The notes beneath the pieces were generated by a model. The model was not told the DNA's origin. It made no database searches and worked only from the letters and a program-made list of their open reading frames with translations. From contig NZ_ML769321.1 of assembly GCF_009720365.1 (NCBI RefSeq), positions 62,001 through 126,000 on the forward strand: a stretch of 64,000 bases of DNA, given 5' to 3'. Of the stretch, positions 40,741 through 49,480 are shown one piece after another (the stretch's first letter is position 1; each line of letters starts with the position of its first letter). Source of the DNA: Catellatospora paridis. Its GTDB lineage: Bacteria; Actinomycetota; Actinomycetes; Mycobacteriales; Micromonosporaceae. The position numbers and the translations under genes were made by a program.

Positions 40741-41735
40741 TCTGGTTCACCTGGCGTCAACTTCGCACTCAGACGCTGATCACCGCCGCAGCGCTTGCCG
40801 CATTCGGCGTCCTGCTGTTCGTCACCGCACTCATGGTCACCGACCTGTACGCCGACGTGGCGGCGTGCACGAGTGACTGTGACGGCGTCACGAAGGCATT
40901 CATTCTCAGGTTCAACAGCAGCGCCGCTTTCACCGCGCACGCCACCGCCCTGGCGGCCTTGTACGTGCTGCCGGCACTGATCGGGATCTTCTGGGGCGCT
41001 CCGCTGATCGCCCGGGAGGTGGAGACGGGCACCCATCGTCTGGCGTGGAACCAGTCGGTGACCCGTACCCGCTGGCTGGTTGCCAAACTCACGGTGGGCG
41101 GCGCGCTCGCCGTGGCGGCCACCGGCCTGCTCAGCTGGGGGTTGACCGTCTGGGCGCAGCGCATCGACAGCGCGTCGCAAGACCGGATCAACCCGCTGAT
41201 CTTCGGGGCACGAGGCATCGTGCCCGTCGCGTACGCACTCTTCGCCTTCCTGCTCGGCGTCACGCTGGGGATGCTGATTCGTCGGACTCTTCCCGCCATG
41301 GCGACGACGCTGGCGGTCTACGTCGCAGCGGCGGCGGCGATGCCACTGTGGGTCCGGGGATACCTGGTCCCGAGCCGGCACGACACAGTCCCACTGATCG
41401 CCGAGAGCATTCACGGGATGTCCATCAGCGGCGACACCGGCGCGATCGAAGTCTTCGGCGACGGCGTGGCGAACGCCTGGACGGTCAGCAACCGGACCAT
41501 CACGGCCACCGGCGCCACCTTCACCGGTCCTGCCGACCCCACGGTCTGCGGCGTACAGGGAGTGCCGGCCAAGTGCCACGAATGGATGGCCTCACTCGGC
41601 CTGCGTCAGGACCTGCTGTATCACCCTGACAGTCACTTCTGGTCGCTGCAATGGGCGGAGGCCGGAGTCCTCATCGGGCTTGCCGCACTGCTCGCCGCGT
41701 TCTGCTTCTGGTGGATCCGCCACCGGATCGTCTGA
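40737..41735 (+). CDS. ABC transporter permease
   Basis: A 332-residue membrane protein with six hydrophobic segments (TLITAAALAAFGVLLFVTAL near the start, VLIGLAALLAAFCFWWIRHR at the end) and a large extracytoplasmic loop between about residues 210 and 295. That layout fits ABC-2-like permeases. The start overlaps the ATPase stop (ATGA), so ATPase and permease are made together as an exporter. The operon ends at the hairpin at 41742. Confidence 0.85.
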   Translation: MIWFTWRQLRTQTLITAAALAAFGVLLFVTALMVTDLYADVAACTSDCDGVTKAFILRFNSSAAFTAHATALAALYVLPALIGIFWGAPLIAREVETGTHRLAWNQSVTRTRWLVAKLTVGGALAVAATGLLSWGLTVWAQRIDSASQDRINPLIFGARGIVPVAYALFAFLLGVTLGMLIRRTLPAMATTLAVYVAAAAAMPLWVRGYLVPSRHDTVPLIAESIHGMSISGDTGAIEVFGDGVANAWTVSNRTITATGATFTGPADPTVCGVQGVPAKCHEWMASLGLRQDLLYHPDSHFWSLQWAEAGVLIGLAALLAAFCFWWIRHRIV

Positions 41736-42049
41736 ATCGCCACCGGCCCGCTTCCAAGTCACCGCTACTCGAAGCGGGCCGGTCCCGATGCCGCCACGCC
41801 AGACCCGGTGCCACATAGGGGAAACGATGAGTCCGGCCGTCGTTCGGTCAGCGCGAGTGATCAGTGGTCCGGACGGCTGATGGGGAACTGGTGATTGTCG
41901 TGAATCGGACCTGGATCGCCATCGCATCTCGACCGGCAGCCCATCGCCAGGGCCTGCTGCGACGGCTATCGTTCGGGTCACTCCGGGCCTGTCTCTGAAC
42001 GACGGGTGTGCATCCGCGCCGCCGGAACTCCGCGAGAAGGAGTCCGACG
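41736..42049. other. Intergenic region with terminator and ribosome site
   Basis: No gene over 314 bp. It contains the operon terminator (41742-41783) at the left. The right end holds the GAGAAGGAG ribosome site (42033-42041) for the TTG-started lipoprotein. The middle has no strong feature I can support. Confidence 0.5.
41742..41783 (+). terminator. Terminator of the GntR-ABC operon
   Basis: A perfect 13-bp stem (41742-41754 with 41771-41783) with a 16-nt loop begins seven bases after the permease stop. Confidence 0.7.
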
Positions 42050-43672
42050 TTGTCGCACCTCGGTCCAGCCCGCAGACTTTCCCTGGTCGCCGTGGCAGCG
42101 CTCCTGCTCAGCGGATGCGGCTCGGGGTCGAACGGCCCGGACGACCGGCCGGCGCAGCAGGGCCCGATCGTGGTCGACGGTGTAGTCGACCTTACGGCGC
42201 TGCAGCAGTTGGTCGACACCCAACGGGCGCGATCGAAGGAGCAGCAGGAGGTCGAGCTCGCCAGGCTCGACAATGTCCTCGAGCGGAGGCTCTGGACCGA
42301 GTCGGGTCTGGAAGCGGCGCTTGGCGGAGCTGCGGCAGCCGACGCCGCGTTCGCCGCCCATGGCAAGGCAATCACGGGCGAGGCGCGGGCGATCGGCGAG
42401 AAGCCGATCGTGTTCCGGCCGGCGGTGTTCGTAGCCGGCGCAGCGGACCCGAGCATCGGCGAGGGCCTGTTCGGCGGCGTCCTCATCGCCAACATCGGTG
42501 CCGAGGGGATCGTGGTCGGCTCGAACGATCTCAAGGACGGCGAGCGCGGTTCCACCGAGTGGGCCAAGGGGGTCAAGGTTTCGGGCTCGCGCGAGCAGAT
42601 GGAACTGGCCGTGGATGCCACTCACGAGTCGGACGGTGTGACCACCAAACTGGTGGTGAAGGCCGAGGTCAGCCCCTGTCCTGACACGAACGGTCGTGTC
42701 AAGGCCAGCGCCAAGGTCGACATCTCCGTGACGAAGACGGGTGGCAGCACCGGTCAGAAGGGCACTCTGGATGTCGCAGTCACCGGCCAGGTCGACGACG
42801 ACGCCAAGCTGGAGTCCAGTGACGCCGAATACCGCATGCAGTGGGCCGCCTTCGCCAACAGCAAGGGCAGCTTCGTCGATGTATCGGGCGGCATGGGGTC
42901 CACGAAGTTTCGGTCCGTGACCCTCGACCGCAGTGGCGGCACGCCGAACGGCTCCCTGCAGTCAGACGCGGTCGCCCTCGCTTCGGTGTACGCGATGCTC
43001 ATCAAGTCCACGCTCGGCGAAGCAGCCGAGAAGGGCTGGCAGTCGGGCCGTTGTGTGGCCCTCAAGCCGACCGCCGCGCCGGGGCCGAAGGGCATGAAAC
43101 CTAGCGCGACCTCGACGATCAACGCCGCGCCCCGTAGCCGGATCGACGGCGGTCCCGTTGGCGGGACGGTCAGGGCGGCGCTCACCGCAGGCGGCGCCGC
43201 GGTCACGCCCAGCGACAGCAAGGTGAAGGCCGACGCGACCTTCACCTACACCGCCCCGGACGCCCCCGACAAGAGCGGGACGGTGTCCCTCGAGGCCCGG
43301 TCGAAGCGAGGCGTCGCCAAGGCGAGCATCGACTTCGATACCAAGCAGGGGGCGTATGTCGCCAGCGGCGGGCTCGCGGTGAAGGTCTCCGGAACCGTTC
43401 CCGATCTCGCCGCACCGTTCGACCTGCAAGGACAGGGCAAAGGTTTCACGGTCGTCTACTCGTACACCCCCACCAGCGCCACCGGTGGCACCTACACCTA
43501 CCGCGGCTCGGGCGGGGGCGTGTCGATGGCGGGGTCAGGCACCTACCAGATCACGGGTAGCGACCCCGTGCTCACCCTGAAGCAGAACGCCCACGGCTGC
43601 GTGAACCTACCCGGCGGCTGCGCCAGGACCGCCAACGTGATCACCCTGACCAGAGTGGGAAGCACAGGTTAG
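42050..43672 (+). CDS. Large orphan lipoprotein, unknown function
   Basis: A 540-residue predicted lipoprotein. The TTG at 42050 is chosen because GAGAAGGAG lies seven bases upstream and it gives a clean signal (LGPARRLSLVAVAALLLSGC, lipobox LLSGC). A helical region (about residues 45-90) is followed by beta-rich, Gly/Ser/Lys-rich segments (about 170-540) with a Pro-rich stretch near 345. A Cys pair at the end (HGCVNLPGGCAR) could form a disulfide. I do not recognise the family. It has no operon partner. Confidence 0.7.
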   Translation: MSHLGPARRLSLVAVAALLLSGCGSGSNGPDDRPAQQGPIVVDGVVDLTALQQLVDTQRARSKEQQEVELARLDNVLERRLWTESGLEAALGGAAAADAAFAAHGKAITGEARAIGEKPIVFRPAVFVAGAADPSIGEGLFGGVLIANIGAEGIVVGSNDLKDGERGSTEWAKGVKVSGSREQMELAVDATHESDGVTTKLVVKAEVSPCPDTNGRVKASAKVDISVTKTGGSTGQKGTLDVAVTGQVDDDAKLESSDAEYRMQWAAFANSKGSFVDVSGGMGSTKFRSVTLDRSGGTPNGSLQSDAVALASVYAMLIKSTLGEAAEKGWQSGRCVALKPTAAPGPKGMKPSATSTINAAPRSRIDGGPVGGTVRAALTAGGAAVTPSDSKVKADATFTYTAPDAPDKSGTVSLEARSKRGVAKASIDFDTKQGAYVASGGLAVKVSGTVPDLAAPFDLQGQGKGFTVVYSYTPTSATGGTYTYRGSGGGVSMAGSGTYQITGSDPVLTLKQNAHGCVNLPGGCARTANVITLTRVGSTG

Positions 43673-43727
43673 GCACCCCTTCCGGCACCGTATGCGCCGA
43701 ACGATGCGTTGCGGCGGTGGAGCATTG

Positions 43728-44306
43728 CTACGGTTGCGCCGGCTTGGCGAATTCGTCGGCGAGCACGGCGTACACCGCCACATCTCGGTGACCATCCGGG
43801 AACCGGGCCGCCCCGCGCAGGACGCCTTCAAGGGTGAAGCCGAGACGTTCCGCCAAGCGGCGGCTGCGGTCGTTGGTGGTCAGCGTCCGCATCTCGACCC
43901 GATGCAGGCCGAGGTCATCGAAGGCGTGGCCGAGCACGGCGTTCAGTGCCCGGGTGACCAGTCCCCGGCCCTCTGCGGCGGCGTCGATCCAGAAACCCAC
44001 CTCGGCACGGCCCGCGGAACTGTCGATGGCCAGATTCATCGCGCCGACCAGGCGGTGGCCGTTGTCGGCGGGAACGCCTATCGCCAGCGGAAGGCGGGTG
44101 CCGTCGAGCCAGGCACGCCCGGAGCGTTCCAGGGCGGTGCGGGTGGTCTCCGGAGTGGGCTCCTCGGAGCCGGGTGACCAGACAGCCAGGCGGACATGGT
44201 TGGCGGCGAGCAGGGCGTGGTAGGCGGTGGCGATCGCCGGCGTCCGCGGTATGAGGACGGTCCCGTCCCCGATCGGCCAGATGAACCGGGTGGTGGTGCT
44301 CGGCAT
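43728..44306 (-). CDS. GNAT N-acetyltransferase, RimJ/RimL-like
   Basis: A 192-residue GNAT of the RimJ/RimL (acetyltransf_3) type. HRLVGAMNLAIDSSAGRAEV and GFWIDAAAEGRGLVTRALNA give the acetyl-CoA-binding region (the usual Q/RxxGxG/A is represented by EGRGLV). RRLAERLGFTLEGVLRGAAR is the conserved end. Acceptors could be ribosomal protein N-termini, amino acids or antibiotics. It is divergent from the riboswitch-controlled transporter. Confidence 0.85.
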   Translation of the reverse strand: MPSTTTRFIWPIGDGTVLIPRTPAIATAYHALLAANHVRLAVWSPGSEEPTPETTRTALERSGRAWLDGTRLPLAIGVPADNGHRLVGAMNLAIDSSAGRAEVGFWIDAAAEGRGLVTRALNAVLGHAFDDLGLHRVEMRTLTTNDRSRRLAERLGFTLEGVLRGAARFPDGHRDVAVYAVLADEFAKPAQP

Positions 44307-44405
44307 GCAGCGGATCCTAAGGGAGGAATGCGACGGGGTGACGTTGTCCCCTCGTGAGCCCCGCCCGAGTCGCCGACTCTGCCGCGCGTGCCATAATGCG
44401 GCCCA

Positions 44406-44530
44406 CGTGCTCCGGGGTCGGTGAAATTCCGAACCGGCGGTGATAGTCCGCGACCCGACCGCAGCCAGCGGCCGGTTGACCCGGTGGAATTCCGGGACCG
44501 ACGGTGAAAGTCCGGATGGGAGGCAGCACG
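44406..44530 (+). promoter_or_regulatory. FMN riboswitch (RFN element)
   Basis: The conserved RFN blocks are in order: GGTCGGTGAAATTCCGAACC, GGCGGTGATAGTCC, GTGGAATTCCGGGACCGACG and GTGAAAGTCCGGATGGGAGG. The outer stem CGTGCT (44406-44411) pairs with AGCACG (44525-44530). It precedes the riboflavin transporter start by 129 bp. FMN binding is expected to shut expression. Confidence 0.96.
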
Positions 44531-44659
44531 CGACGACCGCAACCGGTCCGCGTGGCGTACGGCATCACGCCGTCCGTCACATGCGGCCCGGTGCGGTCCG
44601 CATGTGTGCTGCACGCACAGCCCCGGAGTTCAGCCACCGCTGAATGGAAAGGGCACCTC

Positions 44660-45412
44660 GTGAGCGTTCTGGAAAGTCTCTTCGACGCACAGCTGTCGAT
44701 CTTCGGCCAGTCGATCCTGTGGCGCGAGATCGTCGGCAACGCGTTCGGGTTCGCCTCCGCCATCGGCGGGCTACGCCGGCGCGTCTGGGCCTGGCCGGTC
44801 GGCATCGTCGGCAACGCCCTGCTGTTCACCGTCTTCTTCGGCATCGCGTTCGCCAATCCGCAGCACACGACACTGTTCGGGCAGGCCGGGCGACAGGTCT
44901 TCTTCATCGTCGTCAGCGTGTACGGGTGGTGGCGTTGGACCTCACTGCGGCGCGACCGCGGCGCCCCGGCGATCACCCCACGCTGGGCGAGCGCACGGGA
45001 ACGGCTGGCCTACCTCGCGGCCTGGGCCGTCGGAGTCGTGGTCGCCCAGCAGATCTTCGTATGGGTCGGCACGGCCTTCGCGGCCCCGCGCTGGTACTAC
45101 TGGTGCGACGCCTGGATCTTCATCGGTTCGATCATCGCGACCTACGCGATGGCACGCGGATGGAACGACTTCTGGCTCGTGTGGATCGGCGTCGACGCGG
45201 TCGGAGTGCCGCTGCTGGTGAAGTCGCACTTCTACCCGTCCGCCGTGCTCTACGTCGTATACGCCGGGCTCGTCGCGTACGGCTTCACCGTCTGGCTGCG
45301 ATCTTCCAGCGCCACGCTGCCAACCGAGCAGCCACCCGACCAGGCCGTCGTGCCCTCGACCGACACGGCGCCCGCGAAGCTGAGAACGACCAGCGCCGGC
45401 GGGCACCGGTAA
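44660..45412 (+). CDS. ribM: PnuC-like riboflavin transporter (RibM/PnuX type)
   Basis: A 250-residue membrane protein of the PnuC family with seven predicted helices: ILWREIVGNAFGFASAIGGL, WAWPVGIVGNALLFTVFFG, and the aromatic YGWWRW core. Members downstream of FMN riboswitches (RibM/PnuX) take up riboflavin by facilitated diffusion, unlike the nicotinamide riboside transporter PnuC. The GTG at 44660 follows GGAAAGGG. No kinase partner is needed in the same operon, as FMN synthesis inside traps the vitamin. The assignment rests mainly on the riboswitch. Confidence 0.88.
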   Translation: MSVLESLFDAQLSIFGQSILWREIVGNAFGFASAIGGLRRRVWAWPVGIVGNALLFTVFFGIAFANPQHTTLFGQAGRQVFFIVVSVYGWWRWTSLRRDRGAPAITPRWASARERLAYLAAWAVGVVVAQQIFVWVGTAFAAPRWYYWCDAWIFIGSIIATYAMARGWNDFWLVWIGVDAVGVPLLVKSHFYPSAVLYVVYAGLVAYGFTVWLRSSSATLPTEQPPDQAVVPSTDTAPAKLRTTSAGGHR

Positions 45413-45518
45413 CCCCCTGGCTGGTGGGCCGCGAAGCGACCTGCGAATCCGCCTCGACGAGCGAGACAAGATCTTCAGCAGGGATGTCATGTGGCGGAGG
45501 TGGGTCGCTGGCGCGCTC

Positions 45519-45546
45519 TTACGGTGGGGGTGCGAAATTGTAGTAT
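45519..45546 (+). promoter_or_regulatory. Promoter of a leaderless dihydrolipoyl dehydrogenase gene
   Basis: TTACGG (45519-45524), a 16-bp spacer and TAGTAT (45541-45546) lie just ahead of the GTG at 45554. Transcription should start on or next to the start codon. No ribosome site precedes it. Confidence 0.6.
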
Positions 45547-45553
45547 CCGACGC

Positions 45554-46951
45554 GTGAGTGCATACGATGTTGTCGTGTTGGGTGCCGGTCCCGGCGGTTA
45601 TGTCGCGGCGATCCGCGCAGCTCAGCTGGGGTTGAAGACCGCCATTGTCGAAGAGCGCTATTGGGGTGGTGTCTGCCTCAACGTCGGCTGCATCCCTTCC
45701 AAGGCACTCCTGAGAAACGCCGAGCTGGCACACATCTTCATGAATGAGCGCAAGACCTACGGCATCGAGGTCGACGGCGAGGTTCGCTTCGACTACGGGC
45801 AGGCGTTCCAGCGCAGCCGCAAGGTCGCCGACGGGCGCGTCAAGGGCGTCCACTACCTGATGAAGAAGAACAACATCACGCAGCTCGAGGGCGTGGGCGA
45901 GTTCGTCGACGCCAACACCCTGCGCGTCGTGTCGGCCGGCGGCGGCACCGAGACCGTGACCTTCGCCAACGCCATCATCGCGACCGGGGCCACCCCGCGC
46001 CTGCTGCCGGGCACCCAGCTGTCCGACCGCGTGGTCACGTACGAGTCGCAGATCATGTCCGACACCCTGCCGGCCCGCATCGTGATCGCGGGCGCGGGCG
46101 CGATCGGCGTCGAGTTCGCGTACGTGCTGCACAACTTCGGGGTCAAGGTGACCATCGTGGAGTTTGCGGACCGGATGGTGCCGATGGAGGACGAGGACGT
46201 CTCCAAGGAGCTGATCCGCCACTACCGCAGGCTCGGCATCGAGGTGCGCACCGGCACCCGCGTGGTCTCCGTCGAGGAGGGCGCCGACAGCGTCCGGGTC
46301 GTGGTCGACAGTGGCAAGGGACCCGAAACCATCGAGACGGACAAGGTGCTCCAGGCCATCGGCTTCGCGCCGCGTGTCGAGGGCTACGGGCTGGAGCGCA
46401 CCGGCGTCAAGCTCACCGACCGGGGCGCGATCGAGGTCGACGGCCGCTGCCGCACCAGCACCCCGCACATCTTCGCGATCGGCGACGTGACCGCCAAGCT
46501 CATGCTGGCCCACACCGCCGAGGCCATGGGTGTCATCGCCGCGGAGACCATCGGCCAGGCGCCCACCATGGAACTCGACTACATCATGATCCCCCGCGCC
46601 ACCTACTGCCAGCCCCAGATCGCCAGCTTCGGCTACACCGAGGCGCAGGCCAGGGCCAAGGGACTGGACGTACGGGTGGCGAAGTTCCCGTTCAGCGCGA
46701 ACGGCAAGGCGCACGGCCTGGGTGACACGGCCGGCTTCGTGAAGCTGATCAGCGATGCGGGCAGCGGCGAACTGCTCGGCGGCCACCTCATCGGGCCGGA
46801 GGTCACCGAACTGCTGCCGGAGCTGACCATGGCGCAGATGTGGGAGGCGACGGTGTCGGAGATCGCGCGCAACGTGCACGCGCACCCGACGCTGGGCGAG
46901 GCGGTGAAGGAAGCGGTGCACGGACTCGCCGGACACATGATCAACATGTGA
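45554..46951 (+). CDS. lpdA: Dihydrolipoyl dehydrogenase (E3)
   Basis: A 465-residue FAD disulfide oxidoreductase: FAD-binding [19 protein letters not shown], redox pair C41/C46 ([16 protein letters not shown]), NAD-binding [17 protein letters not shown], and the C-terminal catalytic [15 protein letters not shown] that supplies the His-Glu dyad. It reoxidises dihydrolipoamide of the 2-oxoacid dehydrogenase and glycine cleavage complexes in the cytosol. It is probably the housekeeping E3 shared by all complexes, as it stands alone. The Cys pair, full length and His-Glu dyad argue against the related mycothione reductase or soluble transhydrogenase. Confidence 0.93.
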   Translation: MSAYDVVVLGAGPGGYVAAIRAAQLGLKTAIVEERYWGGVCLNVGCIPSKALLRNAELAHIFMNERKTYGIEVDGEVRFDYGQAFQRSRKVADGRVKGVHYLMKKNNITQLEGVGEFVDANTLRVVSAGGGTETVTFANAIIATGATPRLLPGTQLSDRVVTYESQIMSDTLPARIVIAGAGAIGVEFAYVLHNFGVKVTIVEFADRMVPMEDEDVSKELIRHYRRLGIEVRTGTRVVSVEEGADSVRVVVDSGKGPETIETDKVLQAIGFAPRVEGYGLERTGVKLTDRGAIEVDGRCRTSTPHIFAIGDVTAKLMLAHTAEAMGVIAAETIGQAPTMELDYIMIPRATYCQPQIASFGYTEAQARAKGLDVRVAKFPFSANGKAHGLGDTAGFVKLISDAGSGELLGGHLIGPEVTELLPELTMAQMWEATVSEIARNVHAHPTLGEAVKEAVHGLAGHMINM

Positions 46952-47000
46952 GCTCGGCCGAGGCTGAACGCATCACGATGACCTGTGCCGCCTGCCAGGA

Positions 47001-47040
47001 CAGGTCGAACATGGCCCCGTGGCCGTCGTCGAACACGACC
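47001..47040 (-). pseudogene. Short VOC gene fragment
   Basis: A 40-bp stretch matches 36 of 40 positions of the VOC gene core (CAGGTCGAA to GAACACGACC); on the minus strand it reads VVFDDGHGAMFDL. It lies between the dihydrolipoyl dehydrogenase and DUF3592 genes with no start or end of its own. It could be an independent VOC remnant rather than a copy of the same gene. Confidence 0.45.
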
Positions 47041-47058
47041 CCGACGGCGGCCACGCAC

Positions 47059-47499
47059 CTACCCGTTCGCCGGCGACTGTTTGCGGGACGAGGTCAGCCG
47101 GCCGACAACAGATATGAAGGCGGCGAAGACCGCCAGGACGGCGAACCAGCCGGGCGCGGAAGTCCAGGGCGGGGTGGAATAGCCGTCGGCGGTGGCGATC
47201 CGCTCCGGGTGGTCTGGGTCGACGTAGACGGTGAGGGCCTGACCTACCGGGATTTTGTCGATCACCCATGGGTAACGCAGTTCGGCTGTGCGGGCCTGCC
47301 CCTGCGCCGTGTAGCTCACGACGTACCAGTGATCAAATTCGTCGTTGTGGTCTGACGTGACGGTGGCCCGGGTCGGGCTGCCGTGATCGACGATCCGTGT
47401 CCGTTGCTGTTCGCCGACGAGGAAGATGCCGACGGAGATCAGGCCAAGGACGAAGGCGATCGCCAGCCCGGTGATCGTGCGCCGCATGGTGAATATCAT
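47059..47499 (-). CDS. DUF3592 membrane protein
   Basis: A 146-residue protein with helices at both ends (TITGLAIAFVLGLISVGIFL and GWFAVLAVFAAFISVVGRLT). Between them is a small extracytoplasmic beta domain (ATVTSDHNDEFDHWYVVSYT, then VGQALTVYVDPDHPERIATA) typical of DUF3592. The ATG at 47499 follows GAGAGGACAAG. The function of the family is unknown. Convergent with the dihydrolipoyl dehydrogenase gene. Confidence 0.78.
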   Translation of the reverse strand: MIFTMRRTITGLAIAFVLGLISVGIFLVGEQQRTRIVDHGSPTRATVTSDHNDEFDHWYVVSYTAQGQARTAELRYPWVIDKIPVGQALTVYVDPDHPERIATADGYSTPPWTSAPGWFAVLAVFAAFISVVGRLTSSRKQSPANG

Positions 47500-47575
47500 C
47501 GCTTGTCCTCTCTCGTGGTGGTCGCGCATACGAACGCTACGCGTAAAGAGACCGGCGCTGTGAGTCGGTGATCGG

Positions 47576-49321
47576 TCAGCGGGCGCAGGCCGCGGCGAGC
47601 AGGAACCACCCGGCGTGGGGGATCCACTGCTCGGCCCAGCGCCAGGAGTCTCCCGCGGGGGCCCCAGACGGCAGGAAGGCGATGTCCGCCTCGTCTGACC
47701 AGCCGGCGGTGATCCCGTTGACGATGCCGCCCGGCAGGTTGGGAAAGTCCGACTCGTAGTCGACGTTGTTGTGGCCCCGGCCCTGGATCATCGAGACGTC
47801 GAAGGGGTTGCGGCCGGTGATCCAAGCGACCTGGTCGTCGGCGAAGGCGGCGAGTTGCTCCCGTTCGCCGTCGGTGACCCCGTCGAGGTCGGCGCAGGCG
47901 GCCGCCGCCGCTGCGAGCGAGGCGATCGTGGCGTTCTCGCCCTGCCACCAGTAGCCGGTCTCGTTGGCGTGTGGGAAGAAGAAGGCGTCGGTGGCGTCGG
48001 CGTCCGCGGGTTGCACGCGCTGGCGCGGGTAGCCGAAGGGGTTGGGCACAGCCTGGCTGCGCCGCAGCGTGTCCAGGGTGGCCTCGAGGGCCAGCGCGCG
48101 GGCGGCCGCGGCCTGCGGCGCTTCGGGCAAGAGGTGCGCGAAGCGCAGCAGCGCCAGCATCGGCAGCCCGGCCTCGACGGCATGGAAGAACGGCCGTCCC
48201 TGCGCGTCCGCGAGGAACCACCCGGGGCCTTGGTCCTGCGGGCGGACGTAGCGGGCCAGCAGTGATGCCGCGCGTCGCCCGGCGGCGGCGCGTACGCTGC
48301 CGTCGCCGGCCCCGGCGGCGACGAGTTCGGCGGCGGCGAGCAGCGCACAGTAGTCGTCGACGATGTTCTCGGCGTGGTCGTCGAGGTGGTCGAGGTTGTG
48401 CTCTTCCAGATGGGCGAAGCCGTGCAGGGCCGCGGACAGGTAGTCGGCGCGGCTGAAGTCGCCGTCGTCGTCAAGGGTTGCGGCGCGGGCCAGGGCGGCG
48501 ATTGCCAGACCGCCGCCCTGCCGGTAGCCGGCCTGATAGCGGTCGGTGCGGACGCATTCGGCGAGAGGGGCGGTGATCACGCGCTCGTCGAGTCGCTTGG
48601 TGAGGGCGTCGAAGATGCCGGTGTAGAAGTAGCCCTCGGGGGCGCGGAAGCGCACCAGGAAGTCGGCGCCCCACAGCGCCTCGTCGCGCAGCCGGGCACC
48701 CAGCGAGCGCAGCAGCGCGGGATGGCGTTCGGCGAGGGCGTCGCGGGCGGCCATCATCGCCCAGGCGCACAGCGGCGTCTGCTGCGGGCTCATGGTCCGG
48801 GTGTAGGTGAGATGGCTGAGGAACTTGCTGGTGTCCCCGCTCGCGTCCAGCCAGCCGCCGCGGGCGTCGATGGTGCGGCCCGAGTCGTCGCCCCACAGAG
48901 CGGCGTGACGGTCCTTGCGGTCCATCTCGCCGCTGGATCGCATCGCCCTGAAGTAGGCGAGCACGTCCGACATGGTCTGGCGCTGCAGCCGGTCGGCCGC
49001 GATCTCGAATACGTGCGAGGTCGCCTCACGGCCCGCGGCGTCCCGGATGCGGATGCGATAGCTGCCGGATCCGAGGTCCGGTGGCAGGTCGATGCGGGCG
49101 AACGGCCCGGCGGTCCAGCCGGACACCGTCTGTACTGGACTCGCCGCCAGGGGTGGCTGCGGCGTCCCGTCCTCGGCCAGCAGTTCGACCCGTTGCGGCG
49201 CCGCGCCGTCGGGCAGCACCGCGATCGCGGCCTTGGCCGCCCGTAGGCCATAGCCCAGGTGGGCGACCAGGACGGCTGGAGCCGCGTCAGCCTTTGCAGG
49301 CACGGGCGAACACCGCCCCAC
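47576..49321 (-). CDS. GH9-family glycosidase without a signal peptide
   Basis: A 581-residue protein with an N-terminal Ig-like cellulase domain (VLVAHLGYGLRAAKAAIAVL, about residues 15-100) and a GH9 (alpha/alpha)6 barrel. GGWLDASGDTSKFLSHLTYT carries the catalytic-base Asp. The C-terminal RWAEQWIPHAGWFLLAAA includes the expected acid Glu. The start is uncertain (GTG at 49321 or 49303). Neither gives a secretion signal, so it probably acts in the cytosol on imported oligosaccharides, as some exo-acting GH9 enzymes do, rather than as a cellulase. No transporter gene adjoins. Confidence 0.8.
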   Translation of the reverse strand: MGRCSPVPAKADAAPAVLVAHLGYGLRAAKAAIAVLPDGAAPQRVELLAEDGTPQPPLAASPVQTVSGWTAGPFARIDLPPDLGSGSYRIRIRDAAGREATSHVFEIAADRLQRQTMSDVLAYFRAMRSSGEMDRKDRHAALWGDDSGRTIDARGGWLDASGDTSKFLSHLTYTRTMSPQQTPLCAWAMMAARDALAERHPALLRSLGARLRDEALWGADFLVRFRAPEGYFYTGIFDALTKRLDERVITAPLAECVRTDRYQAGYRQGGGLAIAALARAATLDDDGDFSRADYLSAALHGFAHLEEHNLDHLDDHAENIVDDYCALLAAAELVAAGAGDGSVRAAAGRRAASLLARYVRPQDQGPGWFLADAQGRPFFHAVEAGLPMLALLRFAHLLPEAPQAAAARALALEATLDTLRRSQAVPNPFGYPRQRVQPADADATDAFFFPHANETGYWWQGENATIASLAAAAAACADLDGVTDGEREQLAAFADDQVAWITGRNPFDVSMIQGRGHNNVDYESDFPNLPGGIVNGITAGWSDEADIAFLPSGAPAGDSWRWAEQWIPHAGWFLLAAACAR

Positions 49322-49480
49322 TGACCACGACGGTGCGGCGTGCGACGCCGAGCGCGGGGGCCGGGCACGCTCGGCTGCTGTGCCGACCGCAATCGGCGCG
49401 TGCGGTCAGAGGCCCGCGTCCGGGAAGTTCCATGCGGCAAATCTACGATCCCGCGGCGAGCACGTTCGGTGTGGATGTGC

